Part shown: positions 36,000 through 47,033 of the stretch, piece after piece
How the letters are laid out: each line of letters begins with the position of its first letter
Numbering within the stretch: the stretch's first letter is position 1
Assembly (NCBI GenBank): GCA_963817785.1
Contig: CAWFPL010000008.1
Location: 744,001-808,000, forward strand
Reading direction: 5' to 3'
DNA length: 64,000 nucleotides
Source of the DNA: JAKALD01 sp963817785
GTDB taxonomy: Bacteria; Pseudomonadota; Gammaproteobacteria; Burkholderiales; SG8-39
The notes under the pieces: model-generated
What the model saw: only the letters and a program-made list of their open reading frames with translations
Database searches by the model: none
Told to the model about the DNA's origin: nothing
Position numbers and translations under genes: made by a program

Positions 36000-36731
36000 T
36001 CAGCGCGCCAGGTAGCCGCTGTCCACCGGCAGGGTCACGCCGGTGATGCAGCGCGCAGCAGGGCTGGCGAGAAACAGGATCGCGGCGGCGATGTCTTCGG
36101 CCTCGGGCAGCACGCCGAGCGGCGCGTGCAGCATCACCTTCTCGAGCACTTCCGGGTTGGAGAAGATCGGCGCCGTCAGGTCGGTGCGCACGAAGGTCGG
36201 CGCCACGGCGTTGACTCGGATCCCGTACTCGGCCCATTCGAGGGCCAGGGCGCGCGTCAGGTTGACCACGCCGCCCTTGGAGGCCTGGTAGGAGGCGTTG
36301 GGAAAGATCCCGCCCGAGAAGCCCATCACCGAGGCGAGATTAACGATCGCGCCGCCGCCGTGCGCCTGCATGTGGCGCGCCGCGATCCGCGAGCAGGCGA
36401 ACAGCGCCGTCAGGTTGACCTCGATCACCCGGCGCCAGTCCTCGAGAGGAACTTCGGTCGCCGGCTTGCGGATCGCGATGCCCGCGTTGTTGACGAGCAC
36501 ATCGAGCCCGCCCAGCTCCTTCACCACCCGGGCGAAGGCGCGTTCGAGCGCCGGTTCGTCGGTGACGTCGCAGGCGATGCGCAGCCCCTCGCCCTCGCCC
36601 GCGCCCGGATCGAGATCGAGCACCGCGACGCGCGCGCCGGCCTGCGCGAACAGCGCCGCGGTGGCCGCGCCGATGCCGCGCGCGCCGCCCGTCACGAGCG
36701 CGGTTATGCCCTGCAGATCGAAGCGCTCCAT
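36000..36731 (-). CDS. SDR family oxidoreductase (FabG-like)
   Basis: 243 residues. NAD(P)-binding TGGARGIGAATA, NNAGIAIRKP, catalytic Ser in NLASVMGFSGG and the Tyr-x-x-x-Lys in ASYQASKGGVVN. The Asp in VAVLDLD at the end of beta-2 favours NAD(H). Ends with the usual GVTLPVDSGYLAR. Substrate unknown. It is divergent from the truncated D-aminoacylase gene (22-bp gap). Confidence 0.92.
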   Translation of the reverse strand: MERFDLQGITALVTGGARGIGAATAALFAQAGARVAVLDLDPGAGEGEGLRIACDVTDEPALERAFARVVKELGGLDVLVNNAGIAIRKPATEVPLEDWRRVIEVNLTALFACSRIAARHMQAHGGGAIVNLASVMGFSGGIFPNASYQASKGGVVNLTRALALEWAEYGIRVNAVAPTFVRTDLTAPIFSNPEVLEKVMLHAPLGVLPEAEDIAAAILFLASPAARCITGVTLPVDSGYLAR

Positions 36732-36753
36732 CGGGCTCAGTATACTTGCCCGC

Positions 36754-37421
36754 ATGCACGACCTCGTGATCCGCGGCGCGACGCTGCTCGACGGCCTGGG
36801 ATCGGCGGCGGTCGTCGGCGACCTCGCGGTGAAGGACGGACGCATCGCGGCGCTCGGCCGCGATCTCGGCGCGGCGCGCGAAACGCTCGATGCTTCCGGC
36901 CTCGCGCTGATGCCCGGCATCATCGACAACCACACGAGGAGGCGGTCGCGGCGATGCTGCGGCACCCGCACAGCCTCGTGTCGCTCTCGGACGCGGGCGC
37001 GCACCTCGCCTTCTTCAACGACGCCGGCTTCGGCCTGCACCTGCTCGGACACTGGGTGCGCGAGCGCGGCACGCTCGGGCTGGCGGAAGCCGCGCGCAAG
37101 CTCACGCACGATCCCGCCACGCTGTTCGGCATCGCCGGGCGCGGCGCGCTGGCGCCGGGCTACGCCGCCGACCTGCTGCTGTTCGATCCCGCGACGGTCG
37201 GGCGCGGGCCGAAGCGCCGCGTGCGCGACCTGCCCGGCGGCGCGGCGCGCCTGACGACGCCGGCGCTCGGCGTGCACGGCGTGTGGGTCAACGGCACGCG
37301 CATCGTGGACGCCGGCGGCCCGCTGCCGCTCGAGCGCCTCCCCGGGCGCGTGCTGCGCAAGTTCGACGCCTGGCTGGACTCCGACCTGGACAGTCGGAGT
37401 AGGAATCATGGTTACCCATAA
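36754..37421 (+). pseudogene. N-acyl-D-amino-acid deacylase, large internal deletion
   Basis: The first 60 residues (MHDLVIRGATLLDGLGSAAV through LMPGIIDNHT, ending near 36936) are the N-terminus of a D-aminoacylase/amidohydrolase. In another frame from about 36940 the sequence continues EEAVAAMLRHPHSLVSLSDA, HLLGHWVRERGTLGL and LAPGYAADLLLFDPATVGRG, the C-terminal third of the same family. Roughly 350 residues, including most metal ligands, are missing between the two parts and the frame changes, so the gene is dead. Its 3' end is cut by a group II intron (boundary about 37399). Confidence 0.88.
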
Positions 37422-37431
37422 CCCCCTCCAC

Positions 37432-37465
37432 AGATCCGGACGAGCGGCTTTCCCGCATCCGGCTC
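37432..37465 (-). ncRNA. Domain V of the outer group II intron
   Basis: 34 nt on the minus strand: 5' arm GAGCCGGAUGCGG, GAAA-type tetraloop, then GCCGC, a 2-nt bulge and GUCCGGAUCU. It forms the conserved catalytic hairpin of group II introns with the AGC triad at its base. Located 33 nt before the 3' splice site and just after the stop of the reverse-transcriptase C-terminal half. Confidence 0.88.
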
Positions 37466-37470
37466 TTGCC

Positions 37471-38036
37471 TCAGGTAATAAGGCCGAAGCGGCGTAGAGG
37501 ATAGGGATGGCATACGCGCGCGACAGGCAGCCAACGCTGGAGCAGACGCCGCATGCGCGCCCAGCGGAGGCGACCGTTCTGGCTGCGCCGGCACAGCGCG
37601 CGATGCCAGAGCCGGCCCACCTGGAACCGGAACAGATGCAGCGCCGGGCTGTTCATGGGCACCCCGTAGTAGCGGAGGTGCCCGCCAACAACCGTGCTCA
37701 ACCATTGACCCTGCACAGGGATGGGCGCATGCATGCGTCGCCGCAGCTCGGCTTTCACCGCACGCAGCTTCGCCTGCAGGCGCTTGCGCATCGTCTGCCG
37801 CAAGACCGTGAATCGACCGTTGCTTCGCTTGCTCGCGCAGATGTGCGTGAAGCCAAGGAAGTTGAACGTCTCGGGCTTGCCCAAGCCCCTGCGTGCCCGG
37901 CGTTCGGCGGCATACGGGCCGAACTCCAGCAGCCGGGTCTTCTCGGGATGCAGTTCCAGTTTGAACTTGGCCAACCGCTGGACCAGCTCGGCCCGGAACC
38001 GCTCGGCATCGGACTTCACCTGGAAGCCCAGCACCA
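37471..38036 (-). pseudogene. Outer intron reverse transcriptase, C-terminal half
   Basis: Begins exactly where a reverse transcriptase continues after its YADD active site: VLGFQVKSDAERFRAELVQR, then FKLELHPEKTRLLEFGPYA, FNFLGFTHICASKRSNGRF and the maturase (X) domain region GQWLSTVVGGHLRYYGVPMN, to a stop. Joined to the N-terminal half (39925-40828) it would give a complete protein of about 490 residues reading YADD-(M or L)-VLGFQ. It is broken by the inner intron; splicing of that intron at RNA level would restore it. Confidence 0.88.
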
Positions 38037-38076
38037 AGTGAGTCGCCCGGGGGAGTCTCACCCCCAGGCGCTCGCA

Positions 38077-38110
38077 GAACGGTGCGGGAACCTCTCGGCT
38101 CACACCGCTC
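38077..38110 (-). ncRNA. Domain V of the inner group II intron
   Basis: 34 nt on the minus strand: GAGCGGUGUG, AGCC, a GAGA tetraloop, GGUU, a CC bulge and CGCACCGUUC. The 10-bp lower and 4-bp upper helices with a 2-nt bulge and GNRA loop match the group II catalytic hairpin. It starts 4 nt past the RT stop and lies about 40 nt before the 3' end, with a domain-VI-like stem (GCCTGGGGG/CTCCCCCGGGC) between. Confidence 0.85.
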
Positions 38111-38113
38111 CCA

Positions 38114-39361
38114 TCATCCAGCCTGGGGCCGCACAAGCCGCCAGTGAGCAAAGAGCGTGGGCCGGACACGTGCAACACGCACCAGCCAATGCTCCGCCCG
38201 CCGGCGGTGCCGGCGCAGCTTCTTGTATTTGCGCGTTGCCCACAACGATAACGAGCGGTCGATGTGGCGCAGCGTTGGGTACAGGGCCGACTTGTAGAAC
38301 CCGGCGTAGTAGTTGATCCAACCCCGGATCACGGGGTTGAACATCCGCGCCAGATCCTCCAAGGACTTGTCGCTCCTGTTTTGCAGCGACCAGCTTCGCA
38401 GCGTCTGGCGCATCGCCTTGGCAGCTTTATTGCTCACCGCAGGGGTGAAGCTGACGAAGAACTTCCCCCACCGGTTCTTCGAGCGCCGGGGGCGAAACGT
38501 ATACCCCAAGAAATCGAAGCTGTGTTCGGGATAGTCCCCCCGTCGATCATCATCCTGGCAGTACACCACCCGGGTCTTCTGCGGATGCAGCTCCAGATGA
38601 TATTGAGCAAACCGCCGCTCCAGCTCCGCGCGCAGATACTGTGCCTGAGCCCTTGTCTTGCAGTGGCAAATGGCATCATCGGCAAAGCGCTCGAAGGGGA
38701 TGCTGCGAAAGTGCTCCTGCATCCACGCATCGAAGCAATAATGCAGAAAGAGATTACTCAGGATCGGTGAGATACAACCGCCCTGAGGCGTCCCTTTGTC
38801 CCGCGCCATCAAGCTCCCGTCTTCCATCTGCACGGGCGCCTTCAACCACCGCTCGACATACAACAACACCCACTTGCAGTCGGTGTGCCGACGTAACATG
38901 TCGAGTAAACGCGCATCGTCGAGATTGTCAAAGAAGGAGCGAATATCAAGCTCTAGCACCCAGTCCGAGCGCCAACAGCGCCGGCGCGCGACACCGAGTG
39001 CCTCTCTTGCCGATTTCCCGGGCCGGTATCCATACGAATCGACATGGAAGACCGGCTCAAGGATCGGTTCGAGCACCTCTTTGGCTACCGTCTGGGCAAT
39101 GCGGTCCGAGACCGTCGGGATGCCAAGCGGCCGAACACCGTTGCCATTGTCCTTGGGTATCTCGACCCGTCGCACGGGCGGCGGTGCGTAACTGCCGGAG
39201 GCCATCCGGTTCCAGAGCTTGTAGAGATTGTTGCTCAGATCCTCTTCAAACTCGGCAATGGATTGCCCATCGACTCCCGCCGCGCCGTGATTGGCCCTTA
39301 CCCGCTTGTAGGCCTGCCACACCTGCTGCTTGGCAATACAAAACGGCTTTGTCTTCTCCAT
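38114..39361 (-). CDS. ltrA: Group II intron reverse transcriptase/maturase (inner intron)
   Basis: 415 residues, complete. RT blocks: HGAAGVDGQSIAEFEEDL, RPLGIPTVSDRIAQTVAKEV, VLELDIRSFFDNLDD, KGTPQGGCISPILSNLFLHY and the active site FERFADDAICHCK (FADD instead of the commoner YADD, which is tolerated in bacterial intron RTs). The maturase domain includes MFNPVIRGWINYYAGFYKSA. ATG 39361 gives MEKTKPFCIAKQQVWQAYKR, a typical N-terminus. Role: splicing and reverse-transcription-driven mobility of the inner intron. Confidence 0.93.
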   Translation of the reverse strand: MEKTKPFCIAKQQVWQAYKRVRANHGAAGVDGQSIAEFEEDLSNNLYKLWNRMASGSYAPPPVRRVEIPKDNGNGVRPLGIPTVSDRIAQTVAKEVLEPILEPVFHVDSYGYRPGKSAREALGVARRRCWRSDWVLELDIRSFFDNLDDARLLDMLRRHTDCKWVLLYVERWLKAPVQMEDGSLMARDKGTPQGGCISPILSNLFLHYCFDAWMQEHFRSIPFERFADDAICHCKTRAQAQYLRAELERRFAQYHLELHPQKTRVVYCQDDDRRGDYPEHSFDFLGYTFRPRRSKNRWGKFFVSFTPAVSNKAAKAMRQTLRSWSLQNRSDKSLEDLARMFNPVIRGWINYYAGFYKSALYPTLRHIDRSLSLWATRKYKKLRRHRRRAEHWLVRVARVRPTLFAHWRLVRPQAG

Positions 39362-39924
39362 CAGGCTCCTCCTCCTTCGAGTTGGCCTGCAGCGAAGACC
39401 GGATAACGCCACCCCTTTGCTCCGGTTCCATTACAGAACCCTCCTCGCTCATACGGGTGGCTCTGCCCCTGTGCCTCGCATCGGTACTCCGAAACTTGCG
39501 GGAGCTCCGCTTGGATCGCTTCCTTCGCATCGAGGCGACAGGTTCCCACGTTCCACACCAACGCCCGAATCATGCTCACGCCGCCTCTATGCCGGAGACC
39601 GCGTGGGCAGCACGTGCGGCAACCCCCACGCTCGTCCCGGGCCAACGACTCCGTCCCAGTTTTGGCCTCGTTCCTACGCTTTCGACACTTCATCAGCGGT
39701 TTACTTGCGTTCGTCTTCATGATCCTCACCTGACAGCGTCTAGCGCCGCCTTTTCCTTACCGCTCACCACAGCGACTCTTGACCGCCGCAGCGTAAGGTG
39801 GTTTGGAGCCTGCAACGCACCTGCCGGCTCCGAGGGGCCTGCCCTCATCGTCGGTGCAGCATGGCTGCACACATTCGGTTTACGTCCTACATGCAAACCT
39901 CCAGTGTGTGCCTTCGTGGCACAC

Positions 39925-40828
39925 TATCGTCCGCATAGCGCACGACGATCATCTCGCCGCGCGCGTGCTTTCGACGCCACGCCCGTACCCACAGGTCAAA
40001 CGCGTAGTGAAGGTAGATATTGGCCAAGAGCGGCGATGCGCTGCCGCCCTGCGGCGTACCTTCCTCCGTACGCGTGCGCTTGCCATCCTCCAGCACGCCG
40101 GCATTCAGCCATTTCTGGATGAGATGCACGATGCGCCGGTCCGCGATGCGATGTTCGATGAACTTCACCAACCACCCGTGATCGATCGAATCGAAGAACC
40201 CACGGATGTCCACATCGAGCACCCAGTTCACCGGTCTCGTGAGCAACCCCACGTACAACGCATCCAGACAGTCATGCTGGCTGCGCCCGGGGCGAAACCC
40301 GTACGAGAACCCGAGGAAGTCCGTCTCGTAGATGGCGTTCAGCACCTCGACGGCGGCACGCTGGACGAGCTTGTCCTCCAGCGCCGTCACCCCAAGCGGG
40401 CGTTGCCCGCCGCCGTCTTTGGCGATGTAGACCCTACGCACCGGCCTTGCCCGGTACGCTCCCCGCCTGAGCCGCTCCGAGAGGTCCCGGAGATGCTCTT
40501 CCAGGTCCTCGCCGTAGTGGCGCCAGGTCTCGCCGTCCACACCCGCGGCGGCATCCTTCTTCAGGCTGAAGTAGGCCGTACGCAGCGTGTCCAAGCTATA
40601 GACATGGTGCAGGAGCGCGGTGAACCGCAACTTCCTATCCTTCTTTGCTGCCTGGCGTACCCGCTCGAGCGCACTGCGCACGCTTTCCCGGCTTTGCATC
40701 CGGAGCGCGTTTTGCTCGGGCAGGTTCCCTTTGGCCAGGCCCCTTCCCTCCGCCGCCAGTTGCCCGGCCTTGTTCGGCGACTTCTTCGGTACTACGGGCC
40801 TGTCCGACTTCCCTTGTCCGTACATCAT
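39925..40828 (-). pseudogene. Outer intron reverse transcriptase, N-terminal half
   Basis: From MMYGQGKSDRPVVPKK through KKDAAAGVDGETWRHYGEDL, RPLGVTALEDKLVQRAAVEV, WVLDVDIRGFFDSIDHGWLV and EGTPQGGSASPLLANIYLHY to the active site VVRYADD, where the inner intron begins. Unspliced translation would run 12 residues further into intron sequence (stop at 39887). All upstream RT blocks are intact, so the half is undecayed. The remaining 329 nt up to about 41157 are the 5' ribozyme part of the outer intron. Confidence 0.88.
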
Positions 40829-41192
40829 CGGCGTGCGTCTATCGACTTCCCGACACGGCCTGCTGCTCTGGGCGAACAAGGGATCTCCCGGCTCCCGCGC
40901 GAGGTGTTTGCGTACATGCACGGGGTCTGTGACCGCGCGGGGTCCCGTCGCGTCTCGCGATATCGACGCACCGGGTGTGGCCTTCCGCTTCTCCTTACAG
41001 CGTCGGCACCCCGGAGGAAGGTTCTTTCGCGGCTCAATACCCGGCCCGCACGTACCCCTGTCAACGCTTCGACGCCACCCTTGCGGGCGACTCCGCATGA
41101 CTCGGGGCCGGTGTGGCTCGCTACACCTTCACCGTATGAAACTTTCATTCACAACACCTCGCCGGTTTAGCCGGCGCCCAGGAGAAACAGAC

Positions 41193-42170
<978 letters not shown>

Positions 42171-42176
42171 GCGGCG

Positions 42177-42683
42177 CTAGCCCGCGAGCGCCTGAAGCAC
42201 CAGCCAGCCGCCGGCGAGCACCAGGGGCGCGCCGGCGAGGCGCGCGCGGCTCCTGAGCGCCACGCCCAGCCCGACGCCCGCGACGTGCAGCAGGATCGTG
42301 GCCGCCAGGAAACCGATCGCGTAGCCCGCGGCGGAGTCGTGATGCGGCAACCCGCTCGCGTGCGCGAGGCCGTGGAACAGCGCGAACACCGCGATCAGCG
42401 CCACCCCCGGCGCCTTGCGCTTCACCGCGAAGGCGATCAACAGCCCGAGCGCGAGCACCGAGGCGGCGATCATCGGCTCCATCAGCGGCGCATGCAGCCC
42501 GGCGAAGCCGAGCAGCCCGCCGAGCGCCATTGAGCCGACGAAGGTCGCGGGCACCGCCCACAGCGCGCGCCCGCCGAGCTGCGCCGCCCAGATGCCGACC
42601 GCGAACATCGCCAGCATGTGGTCCAGGCCCGTGAGCGGATGCGCGAAGCCCGCGAAGAGGCCGACGAGAAGATCGGGTTTCAT
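42177..42683 (-). CDS. HupE/UreJ family nickel-uptake membrane protein
   Basis: 168 residues with about six membrane helices and the nickel-binding motif FAHPLTGLDHMLAMFAVG near the N-terminus, plus FALFHGLAHASGLP. Homologues help supply Ni to urease or hydrogenase. Typical HupE/UreJ proteins carry a cleaved signal peptide and a mature His-rich N-terminus before this motif; here the protein starts only 12 residues before it. The ATG overlaps the UreG stop by 4 nt, so it is the last gene of the urease operon. Confidence 0.9.
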   Translation of the reverse strand: MKPDLLVGLFAGFAHPLTGLDHMLAMFAVGIWAAQLGGRALWAVPATFVGSMALGGLLGFAGLHAPLMEPMIAASVLALGLLIAFAVKRKAPGVALIAVFALFHGLAHASGLPHHDSAAGYAIGFLAATILLHVAGVGLGVALRSRARLAGAPLVLAGGWLVLQALAG

Positions 42684-43309
42684 GTGCTGGCTCCTTGAGT
42701 GTCTAGCATTCCCTGGGTCTCGACGAAGCGGATCACGGTCTGCAGACCCTGGCCGCTCTTCAGATTGGTGAATACGAAGGGGCGCTCGCCGCGCATCAAC
42801 TTCGCGTCGCGCGCCATCACCTCGAGCGAGGCGCCCACCAGGGGCGCGAGATCGATCTTGTTGATCACCAGCAGGTCGCTCTTGGTGATGCCGGGACCGC
42901 CTTTCCTCGGGATCTTGTCGCCGGCCGCGACGTCGATCACGTACAGCGTGAGGTCGGACAGCTCCGGGCTGAAGGTCGCCGCGAGGTTGTCGCCGCCGGA
43001 TTCGATCAGGATCAGGTCCAGCTCCGGGAAGCGGCGGTTCAACCGCGCCACCGCCTCGAGGTTGATCGAGGCGTCCTCGCGGATCGCGGTGTGCGGGCAG
43101 CCGCCGGTCTCGACCCCGATGATGCGCTCGGGCGCGAGCGCTTCGTTCCTCACCAGGAACTGCGCGTCCTCCTCGGTGTAGATGTCGTTGGTCACCGCGG
43201 CGATGTCGTAGCGCTCGCGCAGCGCGCGGCACAGCGCGAGCGTGAGCGCGGTCTTGCCCGAGCCGACCGGGCCGCCGATTCCTACTCTCAAGGGTTGCGT
43301 CGCATTCAT
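42680..43309 (-). CDS. ureG: Urease accessory GTPase UreG
   Basis: 209 residues. P-loop GGPVGSGKTALTLAL, the metal-binding Cys-Pro-His in ETGGCPHTAIRED and G4-type VINKIDLAPLVG. UreG is the SIMIBI GTPase that delivers Ni to the urease active site with UreD, UreF and UreE. It overlaps UreF and HupE by 4 nt each. Confidence 0.97.
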   Translation of the reverse strand: MNATQPLRVGIGGPVGSGKTALTLALCRALRERYDIAAVTNDIYTEEDAQFLVRNEALAPERIIGVETGGCPHTAIREDASINLEAVARLNRRFPELDLILIESGGDNLAATFSPELSDLTLYVIDVAAGDKIPRKGGPGITKSDLLVINKIDLAPLVGASLEVMARDAKLMRGERPFVFTNLKSGQGLQTVIRFVETQGMLDTQGAST

Positions 43310-43971
43310 GAGCGGAAGAGCCTGCTGTACTGGGTTTCGTGTCGTGCCGAAAGGAGCGCGAGGCCGGGAGCGAAATTGCACAGCTCGTCGTCGGCGAGCG
43401 CTGCGGCCCGGCGCGCGGCGCCGGCGATGCGCGCGCCGAGCGCGAGCAGCATCTTCTGGCCCTCGGTCTGCCCGAGCGGCACCGCCTTCAATGCCGCCAT
43501 CGCCTGGTTCTCGAGCCAGGCCCATAGATATGCGGTGAGCGCCTCGTGCGGCCCGATGTCCCAATGCGCCGCCGCGCAGGCAAAGGCCGTCGCAAAGGCG
43601 ATCTCCTCGAGGACAGGCGCGGGCACGCCCAGCTCGGGCAGCAGCCGCGCGAGCGAGTAGCCCATCTGCGCGGTCTCGGCGCGCAGCTCCGCAGTCTCGC
43701 GGCCGGCGAGAAACAGCGCGTTCCAGCGCTCCGCCGCCGCGGCATCCCCCGCGCCCCAGGCCGCGCACAGGCGCAGCAGCACCGGCGCCTCCATCTGCAC
43801 GACCGAGCCGTCGAACACGTCGCCGATCCAGCGCTCCGCGCTCGCGGCATCGCGCACGATGCCGGCTTCGACCGCGGCCTCCAGTCCCTGCGAGTAGCTG
43901 AATGCGCCGACCGGGAGCGCGGGGCTCGCGAGCTGCAGCAGGCGCACCAGGCGCAGATCGGCCGTGCTCAT
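43306..43971 (-). CDS. ureF: Urease accessory protein UreF
   Basis: 221 residues, all-helical UreF pattern: LLQLASPALPVGAFSYSQGL at the N-terminus, SVVQMEAPVLLRL, and CAAAHWDIGPHEALTAYLWA. UreF bridges UreD and UreG in the nickel-insertion complex. Overlaps UreE and UreG by 4 nt. Confidence 0.95.
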   Translation of the reverse strand: MSTADLRLVRLLQLASPALPVGAFSYSQGLEAAVEAGIVRDAASAERWIGDVFDGSVVQMEAPVLLRLCAAWGAGDAAAAERWNALFLAGRETAELRAETAQMGYSLARLLPELGVPAPVLEEIAFATAFACAAAHWDIGPHEALTAYLWAWLENQAMAALKAVPLGQTEGQKMLLALGARIAGAARRAAALADDELCNFAPGLALLSARHETQYSRLFRS

Positions 43972-44569
43972 TCGTGCTCCCGATCGCCGTGTCCGTGATG
44001 GTGATGCTTGTGGTCGTGGTCGTGACTGTGATCGTGACCGTGGCCGTGCTCGTGATCGTGGTCGCACGCCTGCGCCGCCTCGCCGTGCTCGTGGATGCGC
44101 CCGCCGTGCGCGGGCTCGTCGCCGTGGCGATGGCCGCCCGCGTACGCGCCCGCCTCCGGCTCGAACGGCGCCTCGATCGATCGGAGGCTCGCGCCGAGCC
44201 CCTTCAACATTTCCTCGAGCACGTGGTCGGCCGCGATGCGCAGATAACCCTCGCCCACTTCCACCGGCACGTGGCGATTGCCGAGGTGGTAGGCGGCGCG
44301 CGCGAGCGCCGCGGGCGAGGCGCACTCGACGTGCAGCACCCGCTCGGGCTCGGCGACCACCTCGATCACGCGCCCGCCGGAGGCGACCAGCAGATCGCCG
44401 CCGCGCAGCAGCTCCCCGCGCGGCAGCATCAGGGCGACTTCCTCGCCGGAGGCGAGCCGCGCGCGCAGGCGGCTCTTCTGGCGCTGCTCGAAGGGCAGGC
44501 GCAGCTGTCCGCGCACCTCGACCTGGTACGCGGCGCGCCGGACCTTGAGCTTGGCCTTGATCTCGAGCA

Positions 44570-44570
<1 letters not shown>
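43968..44570 (-). CDS. ureE: Urease accessory Ni chaperone UreE, His-rich tail
   Basis: 200 residues: peptide-binding N-terminal domain with EVALMLPRGELLRGGDLLVA, then the metal-binding domain (YHLGNRHVPVEV). The tail (residues about 150-200) is dominated by His and Asp/Glu, with HGHGHDHSHDHDHKHHHHGH near the end. This is an unusually long nickel-binding tail, consistent with Ni storage or delivery to UreG. Start and UreC stop share one base (TGATG). Confidence 0.96.
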
Positions 44571-46263
<1,693 letters not shown>

Positions 46264-46267
<4 letters not shown>

Positions 46268-46572
46268 TTCAATTTGCCCATGATCTTGCCGGTGAAGCCG
46301 TACACCTTGCGCGCGCCGGCGAGCGCCACCAGCTGCACCGTGCGCCCCTGGCCCGGCTCGAAGCGCACCGCGGTGCCCGCGGCGATGTTGAGGCGAAAGC
46401 CGTAGGCCTTCGCGCGCTCGAAGCGAAGCGCGTCGTTGGTCTCGTAGAAGTGGTAGTGCGAGCCGACCTGGATCGGGCGGTCCCCGGTGTTGGTGACTTC
46501 GAGCGTCACAGTCCTGCGCCCCGCATTGAGCTCGATCTCGCCCTTTGCGACCTGCATCTCTCCCGGGATCAT
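46264..46572 (-). CDS. ureB: Urease beta subunit UreB
   Basis: 102 residues starting MIPGEMQVAKGEIELNAGRR, with NTGDRPIQVGSHYHFYETN and GTAVRFEPGQGRTVQLVALA, the classical UreB sequence. Structural subunit of the (UreABC)3 enzyme. 7 nt after UreA. Confidence 0.97.
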
Positions 46573-46579
46573 GGCGCCC

Positions 46580-46882
46580 TCAGACGATGGGATTGTGGAC
46601 CGTCACGAGCTTGCTGCCGTCCGGAAAGGTCGCCTCGACCTGGATCTCGGGAATCATCTCCGGCACGCCCTCCATGACCTCTTCGCGCGCGAGCAGCGTC
46701 GCGCCCCAGGTCATCAGCTCGGACACCGGGCGCCCTTCGCGCGCGCCCTCGAGGATGCCGGCGGTGATGAACGCCACGGCCTCCGGATAGTTGAGCTTGA
46801 GGCCCTTCGCCTTGCGCCGCTCGGCGAGCAGCGCGGCGGTGAAGATCAGCAGCTTGTCTTTTTCTCTGGGCGTCAGTTCCAT
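46580..46882 (-). CDS. ureA: Urease gamma subunit UreA
   Basis: 100 residues, MELTPREKDKLLIFTAALLA through FPDGSKLVTVHNPIV, the usual UreA. The start at 46882 is preferred to an in-frame ATG six codons upstream because it gives the conserved N-terminus. In related operons ureD lies directly upstream; here ureD is about 14 kb away and the 151 bp upstream lead to a divergent racemase-like gene. Confidence 0.97.
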   Translation of the reverse strand: MELTPREKDKLLIFTAALLAERRKAKGLKLNYPEAVAFITAGILEGAREGRPVSELMTWGATLLAREEVMEGVPEMIPEIQVEATFPDGSKLVTVHNPIV

Positions 46883-47033
46883 CGCTCGGCTCCGAAGCAT
46901 TCCCTAGCAAGGACGATGCCCGGGCGCTTCCTCTGCTCTTCCGGCGCATTTTGCACCAAATTGGCGAGCCGGCCGCGGCGATGCACCGTCACGAGGCAGG
47001 CGTTGCTGCATAATCCCCGCCGAGGAAAACGAC

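Larger units (their letters stand above)
38037..39924 (-). mobile_element. Inner group II intron inserted in the YADD codons of the outer intron RT
   Basis: About 1,888 nt. The 5' end on the minus strand reads GTGTGCC directly after GCGGACGATA (the Ala-Asp-Asp codons of the outer RT), matching the GUGYG rule. The 3' end has a domain V (38077-38110), a domain-VI-like GC stem and ends at about 38037/38038. It encodes its own complete reverse transcriptase (38114-39361). The 563 nt from 39362 to 39924 are the non-coding ribozyme domains I-IV. Boundary uncertainty is 1-2 nt. Confidence 0.88.
37399..41155 (-). mobile_element. Outer group II intron (interrupted by a second intron)
   Basis: On the minus strand the element runs from about 41152-41157 to 37399. 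Its 3' end carries a standard 34-nt domain V (37432-37465), a domain-VI-like stem, and ends CCTAC. Its LtrA-type reverse transcriptase is split by the inner intron into halves at 39925-40828 and 37471-38036. Without the inner element it is about 1.87 kb. The 5' exon side has a perfect hairpin CGCCGG-CTAAA-CCGGCG (plus-strand 41160-41176), the kind of terminator-like stem that class C introns use as target. Exact 5' end uncertain by a few bases. Confidence 0.85.

Noticed and set aside
37471..41098. Retron or stand-alone (defence-type) reverse transcriptases
   Set aside because: Each RT is followed by a group II domain V at its 3' end and has LtrA-type maturase regions, so they are intron-encoded.
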